A stretch of DNA of 64,000 bases from Acanthococcus lagerstroemiae. Taxonomy: Eukaryota > Arthropoda > Insecta > Hemiptera > Eriococcidae. The stretch lies in NCBI GenBank assembly GCA_031841125.1, contig CM063114.1:124001-188000 (forward strand), given 5' to 3'. Below are positions 44,187 through 55,400 of the stretch, piece after piece; the first letter of the stretch is position 1; every line of letters starts with the position of its first letter. The notes below the pieces were generated by a model. That model searched no databases, was not told the DNA's origin, and saw only the letters and a program-made list of their open reading frames with translations. The position numbers and the translations under genes were made by a program.

Positions 44187-45219
44187 AAATAACACTACTG
44201 AACAAAATGAAATGTTTTGTTTGCACAACACATTTAAGGAGGTGATTCTTGAGTACTTTTCAACGCTGAATACAGTGCCGTCGGCCGTTTTTCTCTATCA
44301 CGTCTAGTTTTTCTGATCAAAAACTATAAAAAATTCAACTAAAATGTGTTCAGAAAGAGGTTTAGGAACTGAACGTGGTCATACTGATTCGTGTTGTTGT
44401 GTGTTGCGGTCGTGTGTAGTGGTGTGTATTCCGTCTCACCGTCTGTTTGTTTTCTGTTACTGTGGTCTGATAACACTGATAATATCAGTCAGTGGTACCG
44501 CTTATTCCAATGCAAAAACAAAATGGAAACGAATTTCAGTCGTTCAGAACTCCAAATTGTGACGTGATAGAGAAAAATGGGTCGCAGTATCGTGTTCAGC
44601 GTTAGAAAGTACCTCAGAATCACCTGTTGAAATGCATTGTGCAAAATAGTTGTTCAGTAGTGTAATTAATTTATGTAATATCCTTGCGGAATTTGCATGA
44701 GGAACTTTTCAGTATGGAGATTGGATAGATTCGGCCGTAGCAGCGTAGTGGCTGACATCTGGTGAAAGTTTTTAACAACATCCGTTTACACACCATTACT
44801 AACCCACGCACATATGTCGCTCTTATCAACGTTAGGATAAATATCAAAGCTAATAGAACATGACGTGAAAAACTTCAATTTTCGAGTGACTGCACTAATT
44901 CCAATAAATTTTTTCGCAAAAACTTGTCCTAAATATTATTTAATCGTTACTGGGCTACCTATTTTTACTTGGATTGCTATCATAAATGAATTTTTGACAA
45001 AATTGGAACAAAACGAAAATGACGATTTTCTCATTTAAATGCATGGAGACGTTCTCTGCTATCCTACATTGGTCACGTTGGTGCGGCAAAGAGGAAAACC
45101 CGATGCTAGCGCTACACCGCGCTACTAGGTCCGAATAGAAATCGAATTATTTACATTATACGAGCGTGGAACTGTAGAGCGTGCTACAAGGCAGTGACAC
45201 ATGACGTCACCAGAAGGCA
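44187..45219. repeat. Fragments of the palindrome and foldback families; no gene
   Basis: Seen: GTGGCTGACATCTGGTG at about 44748 (shared with 49141), a single CTTATCAACGTTAGGAT at 44821 (shared with the 43.8-kb palindrome), GATGCTAGCGC at about 45100, and 45136-45198, which matches the right arm of the 12.7-13.8 kb foldback on the opposite strand. The frame at 44344-44562 (cysteine/valine-rich, 72 codons) is unfamiliar. Confidence 0.55.
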
Positions 45220-45795
45220 AAGTCTGCTCCAGTTAAGAAACATAATTTTTTCACGGCACTGATAACGTGTTCTTGAAGTCGTCCTTCCGCATCATTGGCT
45301 TAAACTTCACGATTGGCTTACAAGCCAATGGCCGATTTTGATTAGCTTGGGAATGGCTTTTTCATAATTTCATCAACTGCTTCCAGCCGTTCATGATTGG
45401 CTTTTGGCTTAATTAGCGAGTTACATGTCCATTTACTATAATAGAATCACCCGTACAGTTCGAAAATGTCGCTCTTTTCTATCATAGATCGAACTGACAC
45501 GCAAAAACGTCAAAAACTCTATCTTATGAGTGTACTTAGATTCGTCGTCCTAGAAGGAAAAAAAAAAAAAATTCATTGGCTTGTGCTGCTTCGATAAATT
45601 GATCGGCTTTTTATTGGCTTAATGCTTTTTGAAGGATTGGCTTTTGATTAGCTTCACAAGCCAATCAAATACGGCTTCTTCTTCTGCTAAGCCAATCATT
45701 CGCTTTAGCTTGTCAGCCCTGCCTCCAACTTCGAAATACCGATATATCTCTGTGTATTGCGGGTAGCCAGTTATGTTTCTTAACTGGACCAGACA
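45220..45795. mobile_element. AAGTCTGGTCCAGTTAAG-family MITE split by a GGCTT-rich insertion
   Basis: The left end AAGTCTGCTCCAGTTAAG and the right end CTTAACTGGACCAGAC match the 144-bp MITEs at 47470-47613 and 53376-53518. The copy is interrupted between CTTCAAGAACACG-like and GAAGTTGGAGG-like words by about 435 bp rich in ATTGGCTT and AAGCCAAT, ending GCTTGTCAGCCCTG, a hAT-like terminus also seen at 47822 (CAGGGATGACAAGC). Confidence 0.7.
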
Positions 45796-46614
45796 TTATG
45801 TCAAAATTTCTCGGAAGTAAGTGGAATTATGTGAAAAATGATAAGAATGAAATTTGTAGGAAACCGTATTGCATTTTTATAAAGCAACTTCCGTATAATT
45901 TCGAACATTCTCTCGCGAATTATTACATTTGAAAATTCAACATTTTGAATTATGTATTTTGGAATTAAGTTACTTCTAATTAAATTTAGTAATAATAGTC
46001 AACTTTTCACCTCAGATTGTCAAAATCTCGGTTTAACTTGAAAAAGCGCCAAATTTTTCAGTTATTTTTATCAATTTTATCAAACGCGGGGGCAAAATAT
46101 GTAAATATAAAGCCAAAGTGCCATTCCCTTATGAAACCATTCATCGAAAGAGTCGTCACCTGGCGGTCAAAAATAGAAGATTTGAAAGAATGATCTTGTA
46201 GGACTATTCAATAGAGATGATAATAGTAAACGGAAGACCAAAACTATTTCTTATGCTACATTTTTTCGATTTTTCTAAAATAATTAATAATGTGAAGGTA
46301 TTTGGAAGTGTAATAATGAGTACCTATTTAAAGTGACACAAATTTTTCTCTTCGTTATTTGTCATAAAAAGACATTAATCATCACGATTACTTTACCTCT
46401 GCTGGTCGGAGAAAGTATAATTTTACAAGCCGTACCAAACATTTTTGAAACCTCCACCAACGTTACATTAAATACTATTTAAATGCGAAAAATCATTAAA
46501 ATTGCTCTATTTACACATCATTTGATTGCTATGATCATTCTTTCAATTTCTTATCACATAGAGTGATACAAGCGCACCAGACGTTCGCCCAGTCTCAATA
46601 CAGTGTGATGCATA
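45796..46614. other. No recognisable gene
   Basis: AT-rich DNA without clear repeats or frames of interest. Confidence 0.35.
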
Positions 46615-47173
46615 TAGGGATGTGCCGTGGAAAGAAATTTATAAATCCTTCCAATAACGTCTTTCTGGAAAGAAATAATGAAAATTTATGGAAACTTGGA
46701 CTTTTTGAATTTTTGAATGAAAACAGCAAAACACACTCTGTTTTCATGTACACACTTTCTTTAATGAAAATCTGAGCCATTAAATTAAAATTAAAGCTGT
46801 TTAACTATCTTTTGTTCTTGGGTTGAGTGTAGAACTATATGGAAGAAGTTCTCGATTAAATCTTATTCAACAATTAAGGGAGTCTTATATCAAAAAAATT
46901 TCCGATACTTATGGATTCAACAGAACTAATTAAAGTCCAGTATCTCTAGGAATCAGAATAAAAATTGATTCTTCAGTCTTCACTTAGTACTTATTTTTGT
47001 GAAATAATTTAAAAAAAATAATAATTTGTATTATTCTCTCTCATGAATAATTATAATGCACAGTGAAATAGAATAACCGTTCGGCGATCCCAACAAAATA
47101 AGGCTTTCAATCTAATCATTCTGTCAGCTGTTAGCAATAAAAGGTTTCATGTATTCTATTTAAAGCCTATACT

Positions 47174-47465
47174 TAGGGTTTGCGAAATAACAGTTATTAT
47201 AACTGTTACAACCGTTAACCAAAACAAAAATTTTGTTTACCAATAACCGTTTGAACTGTTATGTTTTTTTTTTTTTTTTGTTTTTTTTTAATCGGTTATG
47301 AAACGGTTATAAATGGAGAGTTATGATTTAGAAACGGTCATAACAGTTATGACCAATTCAACAGGGTAAGGATGTTCTGACCAATAACTGATAACCGTTT
47401 GAATTGCTGAAGGAAATTTGACCGATAACTGTTACAGTTTCAAATAATTTTGGTCACAAACCCTA
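47174..47465. mobile_element. MITE with TAGGGTTTG termini
   Basis: The ends TAGGGTTTGCGA and TCACAAACCCTA are inverted with one change. The interior has repeated AACGGTTAT and ATAACCGTT words in both orientations and a T-run at 47266-47289. Confidence 0.65.
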
Positions 47466-47469
47466 TTTA

Positions 47470-47613
47470 AAGTCCGGACCAGTTAAGAAACATAACTGGC
47501 TACCCGCAATACACATTGATATCTGGGTGTTTTGAAGTTGGAGGGGAAGGACGAGTTCAAGAACACGTTATCAGCACCGTGAAAAAATTATGTTTCTTAA
47601 CTGGACCAGACTT
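47470..47613. mobile_element. 144-bp TA-flanked MITE
   Basis: The left end AAGTCCGGACCAGTTAAG and the right end CTTAACTGGACCAGACTT form a terminal inverted repeat extended through AAACATAA, with TA on both sides. A close relative lies at 53376-53518 in ADI1 intron 2, with the same CTGGCTACCCGCAATACACA and GAAGTTGGAGGGGAAGGACG interior. Confidence 0.85.
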
Positions 47614-47821
47614 TATACTTGATGATCACGTCCTTACACTCGAAGCCTTGTTACTAGCTTATTACAGGATTACAGATCGTCAAGAGATTGAATTCAGTGA
47701 GAAAGCCCTTTTTAAAAAAATGTAAATTTTGGAAAGAAATAAAAGATATTTCTTTTCAAAAATTTCTTACTTTTCCCGGATAATATTTCCAGAAATATTT
47801 CCAAGGCACATCCCTACGTGC

Positions 47822-48238
47822 CAGGGATGACAAGCCAAACGCATTGGCTTAAGTTATGGGCTATTGCTGCTGAAATTTTTAGCATTAGCTGTAGCTATCG
47901 GCTATTGGCTGATAGCTATTCATTGGCTGGCTGTCGGCTACTCGAAAAAAAAAAAATCGAGTGGCATATCAAAATAATCTGTAAAGAGAGCTTAATTTCA
48001 TAAAATGAACCAAAAATACACATTTTTTAGATTTATCAAAAAAAAAAAATCATCACTTAAACAAGAAAAATTGCATCTAACAATAACAAAACTAATATGT
48101 TCCCCAAATTTTTTCATTGGCGGTCGCTGGCTAATGACCATAAAATTTTCGATTGGCTGGCTACTGGCTATTGGCTGCCTATCAAAAAAATGCTCGGCTA
48201 TCGGCTTATAGCTATTGGCTGGCTTGTCATCAGGGTTG
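47822..48238. mobile_element. hAT-like MITE rich in TTGGCT
   Basis: The left end CAGGGATGACAAGCCA and the right end TGGCTTGTCATCAGGGTTG are inverted. Between them TATTGGCT and AAGCCAAT-type words recur. An A-run follows on the right. Frames on both strands here (47818-48003, 47998-48276, 48097-48291) are repeat translations. Confidence 0.65.
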
Positions 48239-49326
48239 CAAAAAAAAAAAAAGTTTTTTTTGAAGAACAAAAACATACTGTTTTAGTTTAAAACTTTTTT
48301 TTTTTGTTTAAAACGTGTGTTTTTTAGAATTTTTAATATTGGTTGTTTTAAACGTGCTTAAAACAGTTGTTTTTTTCTGTAAAGAGTGTTTTAAACGTAA
48401 AATCGCACAATTTGTGTGGAATCTAAAGATGTCATCAGTCACAGGAAGTTTCCTGAGTTCAGAAGATCACTGATTCAAAATCAGTCTAAATATCCAAATT
48501 GGAACGGAAGAATGAAGCCGGTCAATGCACAAAAAATAGGTCCTAAAGTAAACGTGCAAAAAGTCTTTTTTTCGCAGGCGAACATTGCAACATTATTTGA
48601 CAATAGTGTTTATATAGGTGGAAAACTTTGCGGAAAACATTTTTTAGTTCGTAAAAAATTTGCAGTTGTTGCAGTTTTATCTTCTTAGAAGACAAAAATA
48701 GTACAATATTGGTGGGGGGTGGAAATACAATTTCGCAAAAATGGCGGCTTTTTTCTTATCAGTCAAAAGCCCTTTTTCTCTTTTTCTACGCAGCGCTTCA
48801 TTTGACTTCAGAGTTCAGACCGTGATATACTCAGTTTCGAGTTTCGACTTTTGTTTTACCGGCTCTATCGATATTTTCCACGAAATTATTGATTGTTATT
48901 GATAACGAAACTGTCCGATAGTTTACATCTCTAATTCGCTATTACCTGATCCATTCTCCAAAAACAAATAAAATTTTCATTTTTCCGTACATCTGGATTA
49001 AAAAATATCTTGCACAGCCAGGCTCGAAGTGAGTGTGCAGGACTCGCGCGCTTGCGGCACTCGCCTACGGCTCGCTCCGGAAACTCATGCGCTCGACCTG
49101 CAAACACTCACTTTTGAGCCCATTTGGACTTGAAAGAATAGTGGCTGACATCTGGTGGAATTTTTTTGCCCCTTAGCATGTAGGTAAAATGGAGCGCTAT
49201 TATACCCACTACTACTAACACACACAGTCAGCAGACACCCATTTTACCTGCATAGAACAGTTGCGACGCTAGCGCGCCACCAATTCTTCAAGTCCGACTT
49301 TTGAGCCTTGGCGTGCAATATCCAAC
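48239..49326. other. No recognisable gene; one GC-rich hairpin
   Basis: 48290-48400 is rich in TTTAAAACGT and poly-T. A hairpin spans about 49019-49122, with GGCTCGAAGTGAGTGTGCAGG at the left and the near complement CCTGCAAACACTCACTTTTGA at the right. At 49139 the word GTGGCTGACATCTGGTG recurs from 44748, and at 49268 GACGCTAGCGCGCCACC recurs from the 43.8-kb palindrome. Confidence 0.45.
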
Positions 49327-50466
49327 CAGAGCATTGCAGCCAGCCAAAAGTCGAAAGCCAGCCGTATTTTTCATGAAAAAGTCAAAAGCTTAAGCCGATA
49401 CATGGGCAGCTGTATTTTTGGAAAAGCCGTAACAAGCCATGTTTTTTGGCTAGCTTTCGGCTTACAGAAAAAAAATTTCGCAAAGAATACAGAAAAATTC
49501 GATGAAAATGATGGAATTTGCAGTTTTTTTACATTGGGAAGCTGACTGGCTAACGTCTGAGGCGCTGTTTCTAAGTTCTGAGTTCCATTCTGATGCTTGT
49601 TTGCAGAGATGGGCGTTGTTCACTATTTAATAAATTTGCTCTTGCTCTTGTTCTTTTCTATTTTTAGTGAACTAGTTTTCTTGCTCTTGTTCACTTGGTC
49701 TTCCAAGTTCAAACTGATCTAGTTCATCGTTTGTTCATTAAAAAGAACCTTTGCTCTTGGTCTTGCTCATTTAAAAATAGGGGTTTTGTTCAAAAAAATT
49801 GCGAGCAAAAATTATTTCTGTGTAATAGCCTACAACTGAAAACTAGGCTATTACCCAAACAATTATTGAATTCCTATGAGATTGTTGATTAAAATTTAAT
49901 CAAATAAAATTTCAATAATGTTATAATTCATAATTGTAACTCTGAAACGATTATGAAAGTCGAAACTAAAGTCTGGAAAGTGGAAATATACAAGAAAGCA
50001 AAAAAAAATTACAAAAAAATAAATGAACAAAGAATGAACAAAGTTGATCAGGTCCTATCAGGTCCAAAAATCGTGAACTAGTTCTTGTTCTTTTTTTTTG
50101 GGGGGGGGGGGATGAACTAGTTTAGAACTAAGTTCACCAAGTAGTGAACAAGAGCAAGTGAACAACTTGCTCTAACGGCCCATCTCTGATTGTTTGCTAA
50201 ATTATGAAAACTCAACTTCCAGACTGGAATGAAGACTCCAGAGGGAAATAGACTGGTTTGGGTCAAGAACATCATCTCAGGAACAAAGTAAACCAGTTGT
50301 GGGCCAAAATAATGACTCCAGAGCAGAAAATGAAAAAAACTGAAAAAGCTGAAAGCCAGCCATAAAAAAGCCGAAAGCTGAAGCTGCATTTTTGAAGGTC
50401 GCAAGTTTAAGCCCAAAGCCAAAGCCGTATAATACGGCTGCAAACTGCAATGCTCCGTATCGACCG
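49327..50466. mobile_element. hAT-type element with 8-bp TSD, interrupted by a second hAT MITE
   Basis: The left end CAGAGCATTGCAG is preceded by TATCCAAC (49319-49326) and the same octamer follows at 50467-50474. The right inverted repeat CTGCAATGCTC stands about ten bases inside the boundary, so the right tip is altered. AAGCCGAAAGCC words fill both subterminal parts. A 585-bp element is nested at 49604-50188. Confidence 0.7.
49604..50188. mobile_element. Nested hAT element with TSD, 585 bp
   Basis: The left end CAGAGATGGGCGTT and the right end AACGGCCCATCTCTG are inverted. The flanks CTTGTTTG (49596-49603) and ATTGTTTG (50189-50196) match at seven of eight. Both ends carry TTGCTCTTG/GAACAAGAGCAAG words, and a G-run of 12 lies at 50100-50111. 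Confidence 0.8.
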
Positions 50467-50483
50467 TATCCAACATACTATTC

Positions 50484-50764
50484 GGGCCGGTCAGCGCTAG
50501 TGTCGCACACAATGAAAACGGGATAATTAATGAGCGGCGGGTGGTGGGCGGAAGCTTTTGTTAAATCGATCGAAATCACTTTTTGTGAGAAAGTAACTTC
50601 TAGGAAATCTTACGCTCTACAAATTTTGTTATTTAAATTTTTTCACTATAGCTTCGTTCTCAACTTATTTTGAGATAACTCAATTAACATTCAAATGGGA
50701 AAATCGTCCTGATCCAGTTTTCAATTTTACCAATTGTAGCGCTCCTAGCGGATGACCGGCCCAA
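50484..50764. mobile_element. GGGCCGGTCA-ended MITE
   Basis: The left end GGGCCGGTCAGCGCTAG and the right end CTAGCGGATGACCGGCCC are inverted with small differences. Related to the elements at 13856-13936 and 43254-43797. No target duplication is clear. Confidence 0.65.
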
Positions 50765-50803
50765 ATTAAATGGGAAAAATCGTAAAATGACTATACCGGT
50801 GAG

Positions 50804-52154
50804 CAGAGATGCCGAACGAGGAACGAGTCGAGAAGAACGGCTCGTTCCTCGTTCCGTTCCCGTTCTGGTTACATGTCGTTCCGGAACGACGTTCAGAACG
50901 GCTCATGCCGGAATGAAAATGCGGAAGAACGACGTTCCCAAAGTCAATTGCCAATAAATAAAAAACAGGCGCGAATTGTCTTTCCGAGGGGGGGGGGGGG
51001 GGGTTCATGTCAGTTCAAGTTATTTGAGTAACAAAACTTCAGTAGATATATATCAGCAAATCTTTCCATATTTTTTAAATTATACTTTTCGTTCGCATTT
51101 TAAAAAGTTTATTAAATGACGGATGAGTGCAACGAACAGTCGGAAACTGCAGGTCCATGGCCTCAGTTTGCCGAATATTATAAGTTTATTCGTGAGGAGG
51201 AGGACGAAAAATTTTGTATGCAGAATCATATACAATGCAGTTCCAAATTTCTCCTAAAATAGGCTCTGCATCAGTATATAATGTACTGAACTGAAATAAA
51301 AAATGAAAAGTATTGTAACGAAGTTTGATGGTAGAGAAGAAAGAAAGAGGCGACTTTGTTCTTTTTCTTTTGGTTCACCAAGTTCGAAGTTCCTTTGACA
51401 GAGTTGCCATTTCCTGAGAAAGAATGAGTAAATCTAGTGAAAGATGCATTTTTATGTCCTTAAAACTGTAAATTTGTGAAAATATGCCAGAAAATGCCCT
51501 AAGAATTTTAAAAATAGTCGAAAATAATAAGCAACTACCCATAAAATATACAAAAAATGCTCTTCTAAATATATGGCTCATTTTACTTCAAAGCTTACAG
51601 TTTGTAAAGGTAAGTGTTCAGTAAAGCAATGGCAAAAAATATGCAAAAGCATAAAAATCTCAACCCTGGTTATCATGTTGCGTAGATAGAGAAATATTAT
51701 TTCATAAAAATATGTTTTCACTATCAACAAGAATGGCAAGGAACTTGACACCAATCATCATTAATTTTCGCCGATAACAACCGATCTCAAATCGACAATT
51801 AAGGAACATGAGAAGTACCTGAATCTTGAAATTTGTAGGTAACAACAAAGGTGGACTCAGTTTACTCGCAGGTACTTTCTTCATAAAAATAAAAATAGTG
51901 CAACCTCTACCTGCAGCGAATTAAGGTGAAGGCATGAAAAATTCTATTTCCTTCATTAGAAATTAAAATTTTACAAATTGCGAATAAAAATAAACAATCA
52001 GGCTTACGGCGAAATGATAGGGGAATAATACTGATAAGGGAACGGCCGTTCCGTCGTTCCGTTCCTCGTTCCGGAACGAAAAAAGAACGGAACGGCGTCG
52101 TTCCCTAGCTGAAGGAACGAAGAACGAGTCGTTCGTTCCCGTTCGGCATCTCTG
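50804..52154. mobile_element. hAT-type non-autonomous element, 1351 bp, perfect TSD
   Basis: The ends CAGAGATGCCGAACG and CGTTCGGCATCTCTG are exact inverted repeats, flanked by CCGGTGAG at 50796-50803 and 52155-52162. Both subterminal zones are crowded with GGAACG/CGTTCC words (50815-50950 and 52040-52145), possible transposase-binding arrays. A G-run of 16 lies at 50988-51003. No transposase ORF is visible. Frames at 50766-51008 and 51963-52198 are element sequence. Confidence 0.88.
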
Positions 52155-52434
52155 CCGGTGAGTCGTGAGTGGCGAACGCTTATGCAACATTCGTACAAAG
52201 TCTGGATCCGAATTTTCTAAAAATTATTGTTATCAGCTTATCAGCTTTTGCGTCAGTAGATAAGGCAATTCTTGAAATCTTTATTCATAGATTAATATCC
52301 CAAACTCGAGTGCTCGAGCTCTAGTCACAGTCGTAAGGTCACAACGGCAACGAACGTTATTTTGAATCATCCAACTTCCACTTTTACATTAATAAATTTT
52401 ATGTTACACCGCGGTATACGAAGTTTCGTCCATT

Positions 52435-55400
52435 ATGGTTCGCGCTTGGTACATGAATGATGACGAAAGTGACCAGCGGCTGGAACATCATCGTCAGCCT
52501 CCTCAGTTTGTGTCGCTCGAAACACTTTACAAAATCACAGGAGTCGAATATGCCCAGGTTTCTTGTTTATTACGTTTATGCAGTTTTAGTTATTTCGTAT
52601 TTCATGGCATTCCCGGCTACATTTTTTTCGTTAAGGACACTTCAAACTGTGGCTTGTATTCCTACAGATAAATTCAGCTGTCGAATGTGAACAATTAAAT
52701 GAAATAAAAATGAAGCGGGGTTACACTTACGAAGATGAACTAGTTTGCTCGAAAGAATATCTTCCAAATTACGAAGAGAAGGTTTGTACGATACTCTTTA
52801 TTTAATCGACTTACTCGGTTACGTAGGTTCTTATTATTGTTAAATTCGGGTGACCGTATACTGTTGAAGGCTTCATTTCAAAGAACGGGATGCGGCCACA
52901 CAAAGAGATGGTTTTAAATGGAGGGCGATGTCACTTCGCTGTCTCATTAAAACCATTTATCGCGTTACCGCTTCGTGTCCTTAGAAAGTAAGCCTCTACA
53001 TCCCCGATTTAATGGGAACGCGAATGCGTATAAAAAATAATTAAATATTGTAAGGGACTCTGGCCATCGAATGAATATCAACTTATTTTTTTCAAATTAC
53101 ACATTACATACTTCTAACACATCGTTAACGTACCCAAAAATATTTAATCCAAAAAGAACATGATGGAAAAGAGGAAAATGAGTAAGAAATCGAGAAGTCT
53201 GCCCATGCTTTATTCATTCTTTTCGTTATCTCTTTATGTGTTCTGTCTTCAAACGATTGTGTTTGCCCCAAATAATCGAATTCGGAGATTCTTTTTATTT
53301 CAGTTCCTTTTATTGTGAGTTTACGTTCCCCTTCCAAATTGGATAATAGTTCTGTTTTACTTATATTCATTTCTGAAGTCTGGTCCAGTTAAGAAACATA
53401 ACTGGCTACCCGCAATACACATCGATAATGGGAATTTTGAAGTTGGAGGGGAAGGACGAGTTTAAGAACACGTTATCAGCGCCGTTAAAAAATTATGTTT
53501 CTTAACTGGACCGGACTTTAGGCCCACCTAGTCGTACTAGGGCTCTATAGTTTCACCTGGGTATACTAAGCCACCATTTTGGTTCATACTGCGCCCGTCG
53601 ATGCCGAATTGACTACGCGTTACGCTCCGCATAGTCGGATTCGGCATCCACGGGCGCAGTATGAACCAAAATGGCGGCTTAGTATACCCAGGTGAAACTA
53701 TAGAGCCCTAGTCGTACCAGTGAGTTTTATCTTTCGTGTCCCATCTTATAACACCTCGCCTATCTTCTCTGTTCTCTGTATATGTAATTCGAAATTTTCG
53801 GTTTTCGATTATTCCTTATGGTCTTATCTTATGATCATCGATTTCATTAAATAACAGTTCAATATTCTGCTTACACTTTCAGCAACGCAATTCGGCAACG
53901 TTCAAACTTTCTTAAAAAATTCTGATCTCCGACGTTTCCAAGTATCTATTGCATTCAGGTCCATTTCGCACTCAAATTCTGTTATCATACACTACTAATT
54001 TGATTACAGGACAGGCGAATAAGTATGCAATTTGAAGTTGGTACTGGAAAAGCCTTATTCCCTCTTTGTATGTGTGGGCTGACTGGAAGAAAGGGACCTC
54101 AGTGTGAAAATGTAAATTTTACAGGAGAGCGGATAAACAAAATTGATAACGTTTTCACGTTACGGAGACACTCAACTTTGAAGACTTACAGCCGTTTGGG
54201 AAAATTTTTTCGACATCAGGCGAAAGAGCGGCCAAAAATTAGTCAAAAACAATTGTTATCACAAAAATGTTGTTTTTTTTTTTGCCCCGAGGTCCCTTTC
54301 TTCCTGTCAGCCTACATGTACTCTGGAGCAGCTGTCAGGTCGTGAATAAATAAAGGTCGTGTCTGAAATGCTCTTGTCATTGTACGTAAATTGTAAATGC
54401 TAGATTTAATTGCGAAATCCTGTTTTTCTGTTAGTCCTCTATTGAACTGGTACTGCGATTACAACCCCTGTAGTTCATCATTGTCCCGTAATTGTTAGTA
54501 TTGCATTGTGCCAGGCGCGTTATGGAATCCTTGATACAAAAATACTTTTTTAGTCGTTTATAAATGATGATCTGATGTTTTACAGTTGAAATTGTTTTAT
54601 GAAGAACACTTGCACGTTGACGAAGAAATAAGGTATGTTGTCGAGGGTTCTGGTTACTTTGATGTCAGAGACAAAATGGATAACTGGATTCGTATCGAAG
54701 TTTCAAAGGGTGATATGCTTATAATACCTGCTGGAATTTATCATCGATTCACTTTAGATACAAAGGTGAACGAGAAACTGATTACTGTAGACGTAGTCCC
54801 TATTGTTACCCATTATTATGATCAACAGTGGATCGTCCCTACAGAATTATTAGTTACATCCCCACTTACTCGTTCAAATTTATTAGTAACAATTCCAACT
54901 GTGCGGTAAAATCTTGTTGATTGAAATCATGGGGAAGGCGCGAAAAGGGTCCTTTTTCACCAAAAAGTCATCCATTTAACGAAATAATCATTTTATGGCA
55001 GAATAAAATTTTAGTCAACAAGAATACGCACATGTTCATTATTTCCTTTACAGAAGGAAAATGATGCACAACTTCCACTGGAAGGGGAAATTACTTAAAC
55101 TCTTGGATTTCCTAAAAATATTTACCAAGAACTGTTTCACTTCTTGAGTGGGAACGTTCTACATACAACTTTCATTTTTAAAGACGAAGTTCATCATTCA
55201 GTTATTCAAGTTAAAATGTCTAACTTCTGTCACTTGTTTGAATAAAATGCTTTTTTGTTCCCTAAAAATATTTTTCTCCTTACCAAAAATCTTATTTTCA
55301 ACTAAGGGGGTTCATTTACGTGGAAACGTATTTGAAGTTGAAAGGAAAGCAATATCTGTTGCAGTAACGGACTTCTCAGTTATCGAGGTTTCGCTTTTCG

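Larger units (their letters stand above)
46615..47816. mobile_element. hAT-like element, 1.2 kb, with two nested MITEs
   Basis: The ends TAGGGATGTGCCGTGGAAA and, in reverse complement, TAGGGATGTGCCTTGGAAA differ at one position. No 8-bp duplication is preserved. MITEs at 47174-47465 and 47470-47613 sit inside it. There is no transposase; the small frames on both strands at 46563-46780 are element sequence. Confidence 0.65.

Noticed and set aside
43724..44188. Two similar proteins encoded on opposite strands
   Set aside because: They are mirror translations of one 362-bp palindrome.
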